A DNA stretch of 64,000 bases from JALXCH01 sp964495805 (GTDB taxonomy: Bacteria > Calditrichota > Calditrichia > RBG-13-44-9), in the NCBI GenBank assembly GCA_964495805.1, contig CAZBWV010000033.1, positions 1 to 64,000 of the forward strand. The letters are read 5' to 3'. A model generated the notes under the pieces. The model ran no database searches. It was given only the letters and a program-made list of their open reading frames with translations, and was not told the origin of the DNA. The position numbers and the translations under genes were made by a program. Positions 35,018 through 44,546 of the stretch are shown in pieces (position 1 is the stretch's first letter; the number at the start of each line of letters is the position of its first letter).

Positions 35018-35046
35018 TTCAATCACCCCTACATTATTGTTATAAT
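35018..35046 (+). promoter_or_regulatory. Possible promoter upstream of the second secreted gene
   Basis: A perfect TATAAT (35041-35046) is preceded at 17 bases by TTCAAT. The gap 34921-35289 is otherwise AT-rich and featureless. The transcript would have a leader of about 240 bases. Confidence 0.3.
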
Positions 35047-35289
35047 TTGCTATTGTTCTGAATTACATAGGTGAGATGCACCGAAATTGTTCAGAGTGGG
35101 TTCTGTGGCTGATATCTGTAAATATTGGTGAAAGATTTCCTGAGTAAATGGTTCAAAAACTTCTGAAAATAGCAGTATGGGTACCCAATTGATGCGTTCC
35201 TCTAACGGGTTTACCGACACTCGGAATACATTTTGGTGTACATAGCGGAGCAATTGAAGGTCGTTATGGAAATTTGTGAGGAGAACGTT

Positions 35290-38200
35290 GTGCAACAGAG
35301 AACCCTTTTTTTTCTGTTAAGCACATTGCTGCTTTTTTCACTGAGTTGGGCTTCCCCCAAAAGTGGAGCAGCGATTCCCAATACCAAGGGACCGTTTCTA
35401 CGGCATAATCAGAGTAAAATTGTCTGGTTCGATGGCTACTGGTGGGGCGTATTTTTTAACACTTCTTATTCTAATTGGTACATCTTCAAGTTCGATGGCA
35501 ATACCTGGAGTACGGTGCGATCAATTGATGAGTTTACCTCTCAGCGTACTCCGGACCTGGTTCTGGATGCCCTCAATCATAAACTATATATTCTGTTTCC
35601 CATTCCGGAAAGAATTTATCGATATAGTTATGATGGGGGAAGTTGGAATCTGGATAGCGGATTTCCCCATGACGTTCCGGGGGCTTCCAGCGGTACGAAA
35701 AATGAACCACCCGTGCTTTCCCGCGCGCTGGATGGCGACCTGTTCGTTTTTTCTGTCCACGATAGTGCGTTGTGGATGACTTATTCCCAGGATGATGGGG
35801 TAACCTGGTTGAGTTCTGCCATTAAAATTCGAGATATGAGTAAGAGCAGCGGTCTGGCGGATGCGGTGAGTTTTGAATACAACGGTGACGGATATATGGG
35901 TGTTATGGTCTCGGAAGATGCCCACGGTGATGTGTTCTTCCTGAAGTTGAAAGATTCGGATGATCCCACCAATTTATCAAATTGGGACGAGGAAACACTA
36001 CCCGATCCCCCGGAGTCGGACAACCATGTGTGTATGGTTCGAGATCTGGATAACAATCTTTACGGAATAATAAAATGGGGCTCGATTTCCAGTAGTACCC
36101 CTCATTTTACCCTGTTCAAACGGAGCAATAGTGGCTCCTGGTCGAAAGTGGAGTTATACGATCACGAACCCGGCAATACCACCCGACCCGCACTAACGGT
36201 AAACGAAACGACTGACGAACTCTATGTGTTTGCCACGGTAAACGACCGAATCGGTTATGCCGTGCTGGATAAAGATAATTTACAGGACGTTCAGAGCGAA
36301 GATTGGATTACACTGATTGAAAATGGAGATGATATTTTTAATGATGTAAACGCAACTTATCTTCAGATAAGTGCCAGTAGCGGGTTGCTGGTTACCGGAT
36401 TGAACGTAACCCAGAATCAGATCTGGTACCGGTATCTGCCTCTGGATTTCACCCCGGTGGACGATGTGATTATTACGGAAGTTCACAGTCACTCCAATGT
36501 GTTGGCCTCGTATGTGGAAATTCAGAATCGGGGAAGTTCCTCGGTGGATTTGTCCGACTACACTCTGGCGTATTATGATGATGGCGCTAATTCGCCCACT
36601 TCTACGAAGAGCTTAAGCGGAACACTGGGACCAAATGAGTTTGCAGTGCTGGCCCGGGATGGAAGCGAATTTCAATCAGAATATGGTTTTGCTCCGGATT
36701 TTACCCGATCTGGCTTTAAATTCGATGGGGGAGCGGACGGGATTGCGTTGAAGAAAAATGGTGCAATCGTGGATTATTTTAACAACGCCACAGGGGATAT
36801 GGTTACCTGGCCTCAGAACTACCTTTTTGAGCGATGTTGCTATCCCAACGATGGATCCGTATTGACCTTCGATTATGCGCTGAAAGGGAGTGACCAGGCC
36901 GGTTCTCCCAGTGGTGGTTCCACCGTTTCGGCTTCCATCCGTTATGTAAATCGGGACCAAAACTGGTATTATTCCGGCGATACCATGCAGGTAACCGAGG
37001 AAATTGACACGGATGAATCGTCCCAGGACGTAAAGGTGGTGACCAGCATTGTGGATTCTGTAGGTATGGTACAAAACAGCACTACCCGATATCTCACCAT
37101 TAACGGCAACGATAACGATGCATTTGTGGAATCCCTGCCTATTCCCGCTTCTCTGTCCACAGGTACCTACACATTGAAAGTAACGGTCTATGATCAGGGT
37201 ACCGGAAATTACCAGGATTCTCAATCGCAATCTTTTGATGTTCAGAAAGGGGATACCTGGCAACTTACCTTTACTATTACTTACGGTTCCACCACAATGC
37301 AGAGGGTGATTGCCGGGAACACAGAGGCAACTGACGATTACGACTACCGGCTGGATTCGACCCTGACCTCTCCGGGTACCGATTTTTATGTCTCTCTCTA
37401 TATTGATAGTTCTCCATATTATCTGTATAAAGATACTCGTTACTGGGACTCACCCTACGACACCGATATTGATTGGGCGCTGAAAGTGGTGAATACAGAT
37501 GGTGGGGCGGTAACCATTCAATGGGATTCCACTGCTCTACCAGAAACGGGAGAGTTTGTACTGAAGGGGCTGGATAGCGATGTGGATATGCGGCAGTCCA
37601 GCAAGGTGATTTTTAGTGGTGATGTGGATTTAACGGTTGAATATCGGGAATATTTAACCTTTACCTACGATTTCAGTGAAAGCGGATGGTATATGGTCTC
37701 TCTGCCTCTGGAGACCGAGTCGAACGATTTGAACACCCTGTTTCCTAATGTGGTAGTGGCTTATGAATGGGATCCCGCAACGGGTGTGTATGTGGGAACG
37801 ACCACCATTGTTCCGGGAAAAGGTTATTGGTTTGCCGTTTCCACCCCCCATACCCAGCAAATTACCGGACAACCGGTTTCTCGAAAAGAGCTTTCGCCCC
37901 AGGCAGGGTGGAATATGATTGGTTCTCTGTTTACCCACCTCGATTTTGCCAATCCAAACGATAATCCCGATGGATCGGTGTTGATTACATACGGTTACGA
38001 TGTGGAAACAGAAAGTTATTATGTGACTGACTCACTGGAGCCCGGGGAAGGATACTGGCTGGCAGCTCTGCAAAATTGCAACCTGCTTCTGAAACAAAAG
38101 ACGGATTTTAATGCTATCACCACCAATTCCAGTTCTGTCCTGCCACTGGCTTTTATTGGTCAATTCGGTAGTACACCACCTCCGCCTCCAGGTGGCAGTA

Positions 38201-38508
38201 CCGAAATTTTTACTTCTGCGAACCTACCCACAACATTCCAGCTGGAGCAGAATTATCCCAATCCGTTTAATCCCACAACCACCATCCGTGTTCATTTGCC
38301 AGAACGGAGCCACATCTCTCTGGTCGTGTTCAATGCAGTTGGTCAACAGGTTTACCGCTTAGCGGAAGGAGATTTTGCTGCCGGGATTCATGAATTTCGC
38401 TGGGATGGAAGAAACCAGAACGGACAAAGGGTGGCCTCTGGAATTTATTATTATAAATTGCAAACGGAATCATTTACCGCTGTTCGAAAAATGATTTTGA
38501 TGCGCTGA
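35290..38508 (+). CDS. Large secreted LTD-domain protein with PNPFNP sorting domain
   Basis: The protein has 1072 residues from the GTG at 35290, chosen because GAGGAG precedes it and the signal peptide (QQRTLFFLLSTLLLFSLSWA) begins there; longer frames add an acidic N-terminus. The order is beta-propeller-like region (about 30-380), lamin-tail domain (about 390-490), an Ig-like part (about 540-650), a further beta domain, a paired fold with GWYMVSLPLE and GWNMIGSLFTH (about 795-930), and the C-terminal sorting domain from about 985 (LEQNYPNPFNPTTTIRVHLP). The first 500 residues match the upstream gene. Function unknown; surface-exposed and probably binding. Confidence 0.85.
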   Translation: MQQRTLFFLLSTLLLFSLSWASPKSGAAIPNTKGPFLRHNQSKIVWFDGYWWGVFFNTSYSNWYIFKFDGNTWSTVRSIDEFTSQRTPDLVLDALNHKLYILFPIPERIYRYSYDGGSWNLDSGFPHDVPGASSGTKNEPPVLSRALDGDLFVFSVHDSALWMTYSQDDGVTWLSSAIKIRDMSKSSGLADAVSFEYNGDGYMGVMVSEDAHGDVFFLKLKDSDDPTNLSNWDEETLPDPPESDNHVCMVRDLDNNLYGIIKWGSISSSTPHFTLFKRSNSGSWSKVELYDHEPGNTTRPALTVNETTDELYVFATVNDRIGYAVLDKDNLQDVQSEDWITLIENGDDIFNDVNATYLQISASSGLLVTGLNVTQNQIWYRYLPLDFTPVDDVIITEVHSHSNVLASYVEIQNRGSSSVDLSDYTLAYYDDGANSPTSTKSLSGTLGPNEFAVLARDGSEFQSEYGFAPDFTRSGFKFDGGADGIALKKNGAIVDYFNNATGDMVTWPQNYLFERCCYPNDGSVLTFDYALKGSDQAGSPSGGSTVSASIRYVNRDQNWYYSGDTMQVTEEIDTDESSQDVKVVTSIVDSVGMVQNSTTRYLTINGNDNDAFVESLPIPASLSTGTYTLKVTVYDQGTGNYQDSQSQSFDVQKGDTWQLTFTITYGSTTMQRVIAGNTEATDDYDYRLDSTLTSPGTDFYVSLYIDSSPYYLYKDTRYWDSPYDTDIDWALKVVNTDGGAVTIQWDSTALPETGEFVLKGLDSDVDMRQSSKVIFSGDVDLTVEYREYLTFTYDFSESGWYMVSLPLETESNDLNTLFPNVVVAYEWDPATGVYVGTTTIVPGKGYWFAVSTPHTQQITGQPVSRKELSPQAGWNMIGSLFTHLDFANPNDNPDGSVLITYGYDVETESYYVTDSLEPGEGYWLAALQNCNLLLKQKTDFNAITTNSSSVLPLAFIGQFGSTPPPPPGGSTEIFTSANLPTTFQLEQNYPNPFNPTTTIRVHLPERSHISLVVFNAVGQQVYRLAEGDFAAGIHEFRWDGRNQNGQRVASGIYYYKLQTESFTAVRKMILMR

Positions 38509-38666
38509 CGGATCAGGCTAAACTTCACTTTCCGGATGCCGACAATAGCAAAAACCAGTGAAGCACCGGACGCTATCACACAATTATTGCTTCGGTTGGA
38601 ACATCGCCTTATTTTTTAGAAGCGTTTTTTAAGAAAAACGATAGGGTGGGATGGGTTCTCGTTAAT

Positions 38667-40013
38667 ATGGCAAACTCAATTTTCTCAGAAATTTTAACAC
38701 TACTGAATCAAGAACAGGTTACCTATGTTGTCCTCCGGGATCGGAATCTGGATGATGATAAGCTTTCGGAATTAGATATTCTCATCCTTCCGGAAAATAT
38801 CAAACAATTTGAACAACTGATCTCTCCGTTTGGATTCTCTCGCCGAAATCTGGCCATACCGGCCAAAATGATTTATCTGGCCTGGATTCATCATCGATTC
38901 AAAATTTTTGACGTTCATTTTGAGATGGTACAGGATGGAATTGAATATCTGGACACAGCCACGGTCATTGAACGGCGGGTTCGGGATGGGGATGGATTTT
39001 ACCATCTTTCCCGGGAGGATGAGTTGCTCCACCTGTTTTTTCATAATCTGATTGGCAAAAAATATCTTCAGGAAAAACATCTGCCGCGCATTCGTGAGCT
39101 GATTGCCAGCGAGCCTGATCCCGAGTACATGGACAGGATGATTCCCTCATTAAGAGTGCGGGAAATTTTTCATGATTTTCTGGCTAATCCGGAACGTTTC
39201 CTGAAGGATCGGGTGATGGCGTTGCGATGTGCCAGCACCATCATTCGCATTTACTCACACCGTTCCCTGAAAACACGCTATCGCCGGTTTTACCGGAGCT
39301 ATCTGCGCCGCTGGTTCATGGAAAATTACGGAATTCATGTCGCATTTATGGGCGTGGACGGTGCGGGTAAAAGCACTACTATTCAGGCGGTTCAGGATTT
39401 CCTGGACGAAGCCGGGAAGGTTAAACAAACCCTGGTGTACATGGGACCGTGGGGACAAATCCGCTCACCCCTGTTACGCTTTGTTTACAAACACGATGTC
39501 TTTCCACCCAAAGAGGACTGGAAAGCTCGCTTCCGCCAGAAACTGCGCGGTTTAGAACCCCGCTCCTATTTTTATATTATGAAAAAATGGCTGTTCGGAA
39601 TTGTTAAAGGATGGATCTATTATCCGGCAGTGTATTCCGAATTGTGGTACCGTTACTGGAAGGAGGTGCGTCCCCGAATCCGCAAGAATTTTATTGTACT
39701 GGAAGACCGCTATGTGTACGACCTTCGCTATATCTATAAAAAACGGCCCATGCGTCAATTTCGCTTCTGGCGGTGGTTTATTTGTAAATTTTTCCCCACT
39801 CCCAATCTGATTGTTTTTTTACACAACGAGCCCCATAAAATTGTGGAACGAAAACCTCAACTGGATACCAAGGAGATTCAACTGTTCCAGCAGTATTATC
39901 AGAAAGCACTGAAAAACCTGCCGGTGCTTTCGGTAAAAACGGATCGTTCGCCGCAAGAAATTGCCCACCAGATTGTGGACGAAATGATGAAGCATTACCT
40001 GGGAATGGCGTGA
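38667..40013 (+). CDS. Nucleotidyltransferase-like plus thymidylate-kinase-like P-loop protein
   Basis: The protein has 448 residues from the ATG at 38667 (GTG at 38646 is an alternative). Residues 1-190 look like a nucleotidyltransferase-type domain (VTYVVLRDRNLDDDKLSELD carries the acidic pattern). Residues about 220-448 form a P-loop kinase of the thymidylate-kinase fold: FMGVDGAGKSTTIQAVQDFL near 226, VLEDRYVYD as the DRY-like motif, and an Arg-rich lid. Such two-domain proteins occur in polysaccharide clusters, but the substrate is unknown. The stop overlaps the next start (TGATG), so the two proteins are coupled. Confidence 0.78.
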   Translation: MANSIFSEILTLLNQEQVTYVVLRDRNLDDDKLSELDILILPENIKQFEQLISPFGFSRRNLAIPAKMIYLAWIHHRFKIFDVHFEMVQDGIEYLDTATVIERRVRDGDGFYHLSREDELLHLFFHNLIGKKYLQEKHLPRIRELIASEPDPEYMDRMIPSLRVREIFHDFLANPERFLKDRVMALRCASTIIRIYSHRSLKTRYRRFYRSYLRRWFMENYGIHVAFMGVDGAGKSTTIQAVQDFLDEAGKVKQTLVYMGPWGQIRSPLLRFVYKHDVFPPKEDWKARFRQKLRGLEPRSYFYIMKKWLFGIVKGWIYYPAVYSELWYRYWKEVRPRIRKNFIVLEDRYVYDLRYIYKKRPMRQFRFWRWFICKFFPTPNLIVFLHNEPHKIVERKPQLDTKEIQLFQQYYQKALKNLPVLSVKTDRSPQEIAHQIVDEMMKHYLGMA

Positions 40014-41587
40014 TGGGGAGCTGGCACAAACCATATTCGTTATTGCCTTATTTGTATTTTACGGATGTGGCCGCGGATGAGCGAGTGCTGGTGGTGACCG
40101 ACCAGCCCCAACGTTGTGGTGTGAATGCTTCGGGTGTGCCAGTTCGGTTGACAATTTTTTGTCCTGGTGGTTGTGAAAAAAATTTACAACCGGCATCCGG
40201 AACGGAATGTTATCAGGGTGAATGGAAGGCCCTGGCGCAGATCGGGAAGGAAGTAACGGTGGTGTTGTGGGAAAAACCGGAGATGCCCGATCCGTTAACC
40301 TGGCAAACGATTCAGAAGCTGTTCCCTGAAGTACGAAATTATATTTTTTTACAGGAACGTCGATCTCTCGCTTCCAACCTGAAGAATTTTTTCCGCTACC
40401 GAAACGGAAATTTTTCTAACAATATGATATTTAAGGAATTACCAGTCTCCTCCGGATGGAGCCTGCGCTGGTTTCTGATTCTCTTTCCACATCGTCAGAA
40501 GCCACGGGCTTTTCTGATCCCCGGTTCTCCGGGAAAACTTCCCTCGGAATCCCGATTTGCTCTGAAGCGCTGGTTCGATGCCCGGGGTGGATTGTACCTG
40601 TTGCCGCACCATGTAGCGCAGATTATTTCCCGGTCTCGCTTCCCCGATCATGTCAGGCACGTTATTTGTAAGTTAATTCAGTGCGGGGAAAGCGAAAGAG
40701 ATATCGTTCAATTTATTCAACAGGTGTACATTTCAACCACGAATGTGCTGATGGTGCGAATTCAAGTCAAAAATGTAAATTATTTTATTCGGTATCCGTT
40801 TCATGTTCTCTCCCTGGACCGGATCCAGAACAACCAGCGTCTTATCCGCCTGCTTCACGAAAATGGATTTACCGATGTACCCAAACCGGTGGATGAACAG
40901 GCAGAAAACAATTTTCCCTATTTTGTGGAAATGGGTATCGATGCTTTTAGTGTGGAGCGGCGATTTGCGAGCCTGTCACCTTCCGAAGCGGTGGATTATG
41001 TGGAAAAGGCCATGGAACGGATCAGTCAGATTCATCGCCATTTTGGTGTTGTGTTTACCATGGATGAGGAGACGTTTGAACGATATGTCGGACTTCGCTT
41101 TCGGAAGATTCGGGAGGGACTCACTGAAAAGGAAGTAATTGACCGGGCTGAGGCATATCTGAAAGAACAGTTCCTGGGCAAGAATTTTATGCGATCCACA
41201 TGCCATGGCGACTATAAAATTGGCAATTGCCTGTTTGATGAAAACGGTGAATTGCTGGGAATTATTGACTGGGATATGGGAAGTCTGGATGATTTGACCC
41301 TGGTGGACCTGGCCAGTCTGATTGCGAAAGCTCTACGGCAACGGAATAATTTCGACTTTAAATTGTTGCTGAGTAATCCCAATATGGATGCTGGTATTTT
41401 CCATCAGACCTATCTTGGTTATTTTGCATTAACCGATACCGAACCGCTTCCGCTTTACCCCGCAATGCTATTTTACTGGATCGATCGAGTATATAAACAG
41501 TTTACGTTTAGTCCGGACGGAAAGGAACAATGGGCTGAACAGCATGTATTGCCAGTAGTGGAAGTACTCCGATCGATTCTGAAATAG
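40013..41587 (+). CDS. Aminoglycoside-phosphotransferase-fold kinase with extra N-terminal domain
   Basis: The protein has 524 residues from the ATG at 40013 (GTG at 40010 is also possible). The C-terminal half is an APH/choline-kinase fold: FIRYPFHVLSLDRIQNNQRL for the nucleotide loop, the Brenner motif CHGDYKIGNCLFDENG near 398 and IIDWDMGSLDDLTLVDLASL near 416. The first 230 residues are unlike known APH proteins and may read a partner or substrate. It is probably a small-molecule, lipid or sugar kinase, not an antibiotic-resistance enzyme. The one-base overlap with the upstream kinase gene suggests joint function. Confidence 0.8.
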   Translation: MGSWHKPYSLLPYLYFTDVAADERVLVVTDQPQRCGVNASGVPVRLTIFCPGGCEKNLQPASGTECYQGEWKALAQIGKEVTVVLWEKPEMPDPLTWQTIQKLFPEVRNYIFLQERRSLASNLKNFFRYRNGNFSNNMIFKELPVSSGWSLRWFLILFPHRQKPRAFLIPGSPGKLPSESRFALKRWFDARGGLYLLPHHVAQIISRSRFPDHVRHVICKLIQCGESERDIVQFIQQVYISTTNVLMVRIQVKNVNYFIRYPFHVLSLDRIQNNQRLIRLLHENGFTDVPKPVDEQAENNFPYFVEMGIDAFSVERRFASLSPSEAVDYVEKAMERISQIHRHFGVVFTMDEETFERYVGLRFRKIREGLTEKEVIDRAEAYLKEQFLGKNFMRSTCHGDYKIGNCLFDENGELLGIIDWDMGSLDDLTLVDLASLIAKALRQRNNFDFKLLLSNPNMDAGIFHQTYLGYFALTDTEPLPLYPAMLFYWIDRVYKQFTFSPDGKEQWAEQHVLPVVEVLRSILK

Positions 41588-41707
41588 CTCTCATCTTTCG
41601 CAAAATCCCCCAATTTTCCGGGAAGTGAAGACGACCGGAAAGAGTAAATACCCGAAGTGACCATCTTCCGGGATGTTATTTGTCGCTTTAAACGCAAGGA
41701 GGCAATC

Positions 41708-43375
41708 ATGAAAGTATTTGCGTCAATCCTTACCCTTTTTTCCCTTTTGTGGGTTTCCAGTTTATGTGCGGGCGTGCAGTATGTGGACAATCAGTTTCAG
41801 GGAACGCCGAACGGTTCGCAGAACTCTCCCTGGCCAACCATTGCTCAGGGACTGGATCATCTACAACCTGGTGATACGTTGTATATTCGTGGTGATGTGG
41901 GTTCTCCCCGGATATATCCCGAGAAAATGCGTCCGTCTGTTTCGGGAACCGCTCAACACCCCATTGTGGTAAAAGCATATCCTGGCGAGCAAGTGATGAT
42001 TCAGTACCAGAGCGATAAAGTGCTAAAAGCCAATAAAGATTATTATGTGTATGAGGATCTGATTTTTGACCACGATTGGGGAGAGTCCGATGTTATTCGT
42101 TTAACCGGCGATTACAACATATTTCGTAATTGCGAAGTGCGCAATGGTCGGCGGGATGGCTTCGATATCGGTTCGGCCCATTACAGTGTGATTGAAATGT
42201 GCGAAATTCACGATATGATTCACGAAAATGTGGGGTCTGATGCTCATGGGATTGTGATTACCGGCGGTCATTATGTTACCTTCCGCCATAATCGGATATA
42301 TGATTGCTCCGGGGATTGTATTCAGATTGGGCACGGAAGTGCATACCATACTCAGATATTGGAGAATGATCTGTTCTGCACCCCGGCGATGCAGGGAATC
42401 AGCGAAAACGCCGTGGATGTGAAATCCAATTTTGGTGGATTAATTTACGGAAACAAGATGCACGGTTTCCGGCGTTGCAACGGGGCAGATGGGGCTGCAC
42501 TGAAAATTAATCACAAAGCGGATAGTATGGTGGTGGCGTGGAACGAAATTTATGATTGCAACGGTGGACTCCGTTTGACCCAGGGAAGCGGACCGCCCCG
42601 CGATATGATTGTAACCAATAATGTTGTGCACCACCTGGTGGATGAAGGTAATTATTCCACAGATGGTTATGGCGTGCAATTCGATGGTCAGCAAAATCTG
42701 AAGTTCTACAACAACACCTTCTATGATATTCCCGGACCGCTCTTCTGGCTGGCCTCCAACGGTGTGGATACGCTGGATATGCGCAACAATATTTTTGCGA
42801 ATACCCACGATTTTCATGGTGACGAATCGGTGTTTCACGGATTGGTTACCATCGCATATAATGGGTGGTTTAATTGCACGGAAACATTTGTGAATCAGAC
42901 CAATGCGATAACCGGCAACGATCCCATGTTTGTGGATGCCGATGGGGGAGATTTCCGTTTACAGGCGGGAAGTCCCTGCATTGATGCGGGGGATCCGGCG
43001 TTTGGGAGTAATTTCCCCGGTGGGCGCATCGATCTGGGTGCGTTTGAGTATGGCGCAGCCACCCGAATTGGACCAACTCAGCGACAGGTGCCTGGCAGCT
43101 TTCGGTTACTGAAGAATTTTCCCAACCCGTTTAATCCAGTCACCACCATCCCGGTGGAAGTTTATCAACCACTTTCTACACTGAAATTTCGGGTGTACAA
43201 CATCCTGGGACAGGTGGTTTTTACCCGGGAATATGTCAACATTTCTCCCGGCGTGTTTTTCCTTCGCTGGGAAGGCCGAAATTCCAGCAACGTGCCCCAA
43301 CCAACGGGAATCTATTTCTATCAGGTGGAAGCAAACGGGGTCCGGCAAATGGGACGGATGCATCTGGTGAAATAG
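41708..43375 (+). CDS. Secreted right-handed beta-helix protein with PNPFNP sorting domain
   Basis: The protein has 555 residues from the ATG at 41708, which has AAGGAGG 7 bases upstream. It has a signal peptide (KVFASILTLFSLLWVSSLCA), then a DUF1565/pectate-lyase-like opening (GSQNSPWPTIAQGLDHLQPG, DTLYIRGDVG) and parallel beta-helix coils (FRNCEVRNGRRDGFDIGSAH, VIEMCEIHDMIHENVG, NNVVHHLVDEGNYSTDG). The C-terminal sorting domain starts near 465 (LLKNFPNPFNPVTTIPVEVY). It is likely an exported polysaccharide-binding or -lyase protein; no catalytic residues can be assigned with confidence. Confidence 0.87.
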   Translation: MKVFASILTLFSLLWVSSLCAGVQYVDNQFQGTPNGSQNSPWPTIAQGLDHLQPGDTLYIRGDVGSPRIYPEKMRPSVSGTAQHPIVVKAYPGEQVMIQYQSDKVLKANKDYYVYEDLIFDHDWGESDVIRLTGDYNIFRNCEVRNGRRDGFDIGSAHYSVIEMCEIHDMIHENVGSDAHGIVITGGHYVTFRHNRIYDCSGDCIQIGHGSAYHTQILENDLFCTPAMQGISENAVDVKSNFGGLIYGNKMHGFRRCNGADGAALKINHKADSMVVAWNEIYDCNGGLRLTQGSGPPRDMIVTNNVVHHLVDEGNYSTDGYGVQFDGQQNLKFYNNTFYDIPGPLFWLASNGVDTLDMRNNIFANTHDFHGDESVFHGLVTIAYNGWFNCTETFVNQTNAITGNDPMFVDADGGDFRLQAGSPCIDAGDPAFGSNFPGGRIDLGAFEYGAATRIGPTQRQVPGSFRLLKNFPNPFNPVTTIPVEVYQPLSTLKFRVYNILGQVVFTREYVNISPGVFFLRWEGRNSSNVPQPTGIYFYQVEANGVRQMGRMHLVK

Positions 43376-43524
43376 TATCCCATTTGTTTCTTTCCTTTGC
43401 TTACGGAAGTATTGGGAGAAGGGGAGAGAAGGAGGAAAGGGTAAAGAAGAGATAGAAAAAATTTTTCACCTTATATGGGCTGCCACAGTCACCGGGGTGG
43501 AATCCCGAATGATTTCATCCCGGT

Positions 43525-43569
43525 GGGTTTACCCGTATCGGGTTTACCCGAACCGGGTTTACTCACATC
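43525..43569. repeat. 15-bp tandem repeat, three copies
   Basis: Three consecutive units: GGGTTTACCCGTATC, GGGTTTACCCGAACC and GGGTTTACTCACATC. Each contains the short palindrome CGGGTTTACCCG or a decayed form of it. It lies in the gap after the beta-helix gene. Confidence 0.8.
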
Positions 43570-43680
43570 AGAGTCGCACCTCACCCCTCACCCCCACCTT
43601 TTTTTCCTATTTCCCCAATACCCCTCACATCCCATAAGCTCCAATCATTTTACATTTTACATTCCTCATCCCCTTATTTC

Positions 43681-43765
43681 CCTTATAACCCCTATATCCC
43701 CTATATCCCCTATATCCCCTATAACCCTTATATCCCCTATATCCCTTCTTTCCCCTATATCCCCT
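43681..43765. repeat. CTATATCCCC tandem repeat
   Basis: About eight imperfect copies of the 10-base unit CTATATCCCC. The complement (GGGGATATAG) resembles the purine tracts elsewhere in the window. No spacers are present, so it is not a CRISPR array. Confidence 0.75.
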
Positions 43766-43796
43766 CTCACCCCTTTGACCTTTCCCATTTTCAACA

Positions 43797-44546
43797 TCAG
43801 GTTAAAAATTTAATAAACGCTGCCACCAGTCCGGCAAAAGTAAACGAGAGCAGGGTACCGATGAGGAAATACTCCGCAAAGCTTCGTTCGTTGAGCTCTT
43901 TGAATCGGGTAATTCCTTTGGCTGTGAGCACAAATCCGATGGCGGTAAACTGATTGTTTAGCACGAAAAAGAAAATCAGCACCCGTTCCAGAAATCCAAT
44001 GACTCGTCCGCGGTTGTATTCTGTCCGATCCACCGGAGCGGATTCGTCTTCTGTTTTCCCGTGCCGGGGCACCAGCCGTAGCACTTCGAACAGATATCGC
44101 ACAAAGATGTTGATCTCATTCAGGGATAGCAACACCCCAAACAACAATAGATGAAACTGTTTCCAGTCGGTTTCCAGCACCAGCCATACCAGCCACTGGT
44201 AACCCGCCAGACCAATGAGTACGTGTTTAATCTGCGGATTGAATTCCCACCCGAATGCAGGCGAAAAAATGGTACTGAAAAGAGCAAGATAAATCAGGAA
44301 GAAAATCAGTCGTTTCAGATTCATCCGTTCACCGTTCCGTTCCCACAGGTAGTGGATCAGATTTATTGCTATCAGGGAAGGAATCAGCAGCAGCATCCAG
44401 ATGTTCCAGCGGAGAAAAATCAGTGCGGCTACCTCGAAAGCGGTTTTTGTGAGATATTGGGAAAGAGACAAAGGGTGATCCCGGTAATGGTAAAACAACC
44501 GGGTCACCAGCACCATATTCATCATGTAGATAAATGGTAAAATCAT
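43797..44546 (-). CDS. DUF3307-like integral membrane protein partnered with SatD
   Basis: The protein has 249 residues and about seven membrane helices. The C-terminal part (RVIGFLERVLIFFFVLNNQF, then IGFVLTAKGITRFKELNERS and FAEYFLIGTLLSFTFAG) matches the conserved end of the DUF3307 family. It overlaps the satD stop by four bases (ATGA), the same pairing seen in many bacteria. The membrane protein is of unknown function; SatD likely regulates its own operon. Confidence 0.82.
   Translation of the reverse strand: MILPFIYMMNMVLVTRLFYHYRDHPLSLSQYLTKTAFEVAALIFLRWNIWMLLLIPSLIAINLIHYLWERNGERMNLKRLIFFLIYLALFSTIFSPAFGWEFNPQIKHVLIGLAGYQWLVWLVLETDWKQFHLLLFGVLLSLNEINIFVRYLFEVLRLVPRHGKTEDESAPVDRTEYNRGRVIGFLERVLIFFFVLNNQFTAIGFVLTAKGITRFKELNERSFAEYFLIGTLLSFTFAGLVAAFIKFLT

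Larger units (their letters stand above)
43376..43796. other. Convergent gap with palindromes and pyrimidine tandem repeats
   Basis: This 421-bp gap between converging genes has no gene. It contains a REP-like imperfect palindrome (TCCCGAATGATTTCATCCCGG, given from 43503), a 15-bp tandem repeat (43525-43569) and a long C/T-rich tandem tract (43590-43790). Confidence 0.6.

Noticed and set aside
43681..43765. Regular short repeats as a CRISPR array
   Set aside because: Units are contiguous 10-mers with no unique spacers, and no cas genes are nearby.
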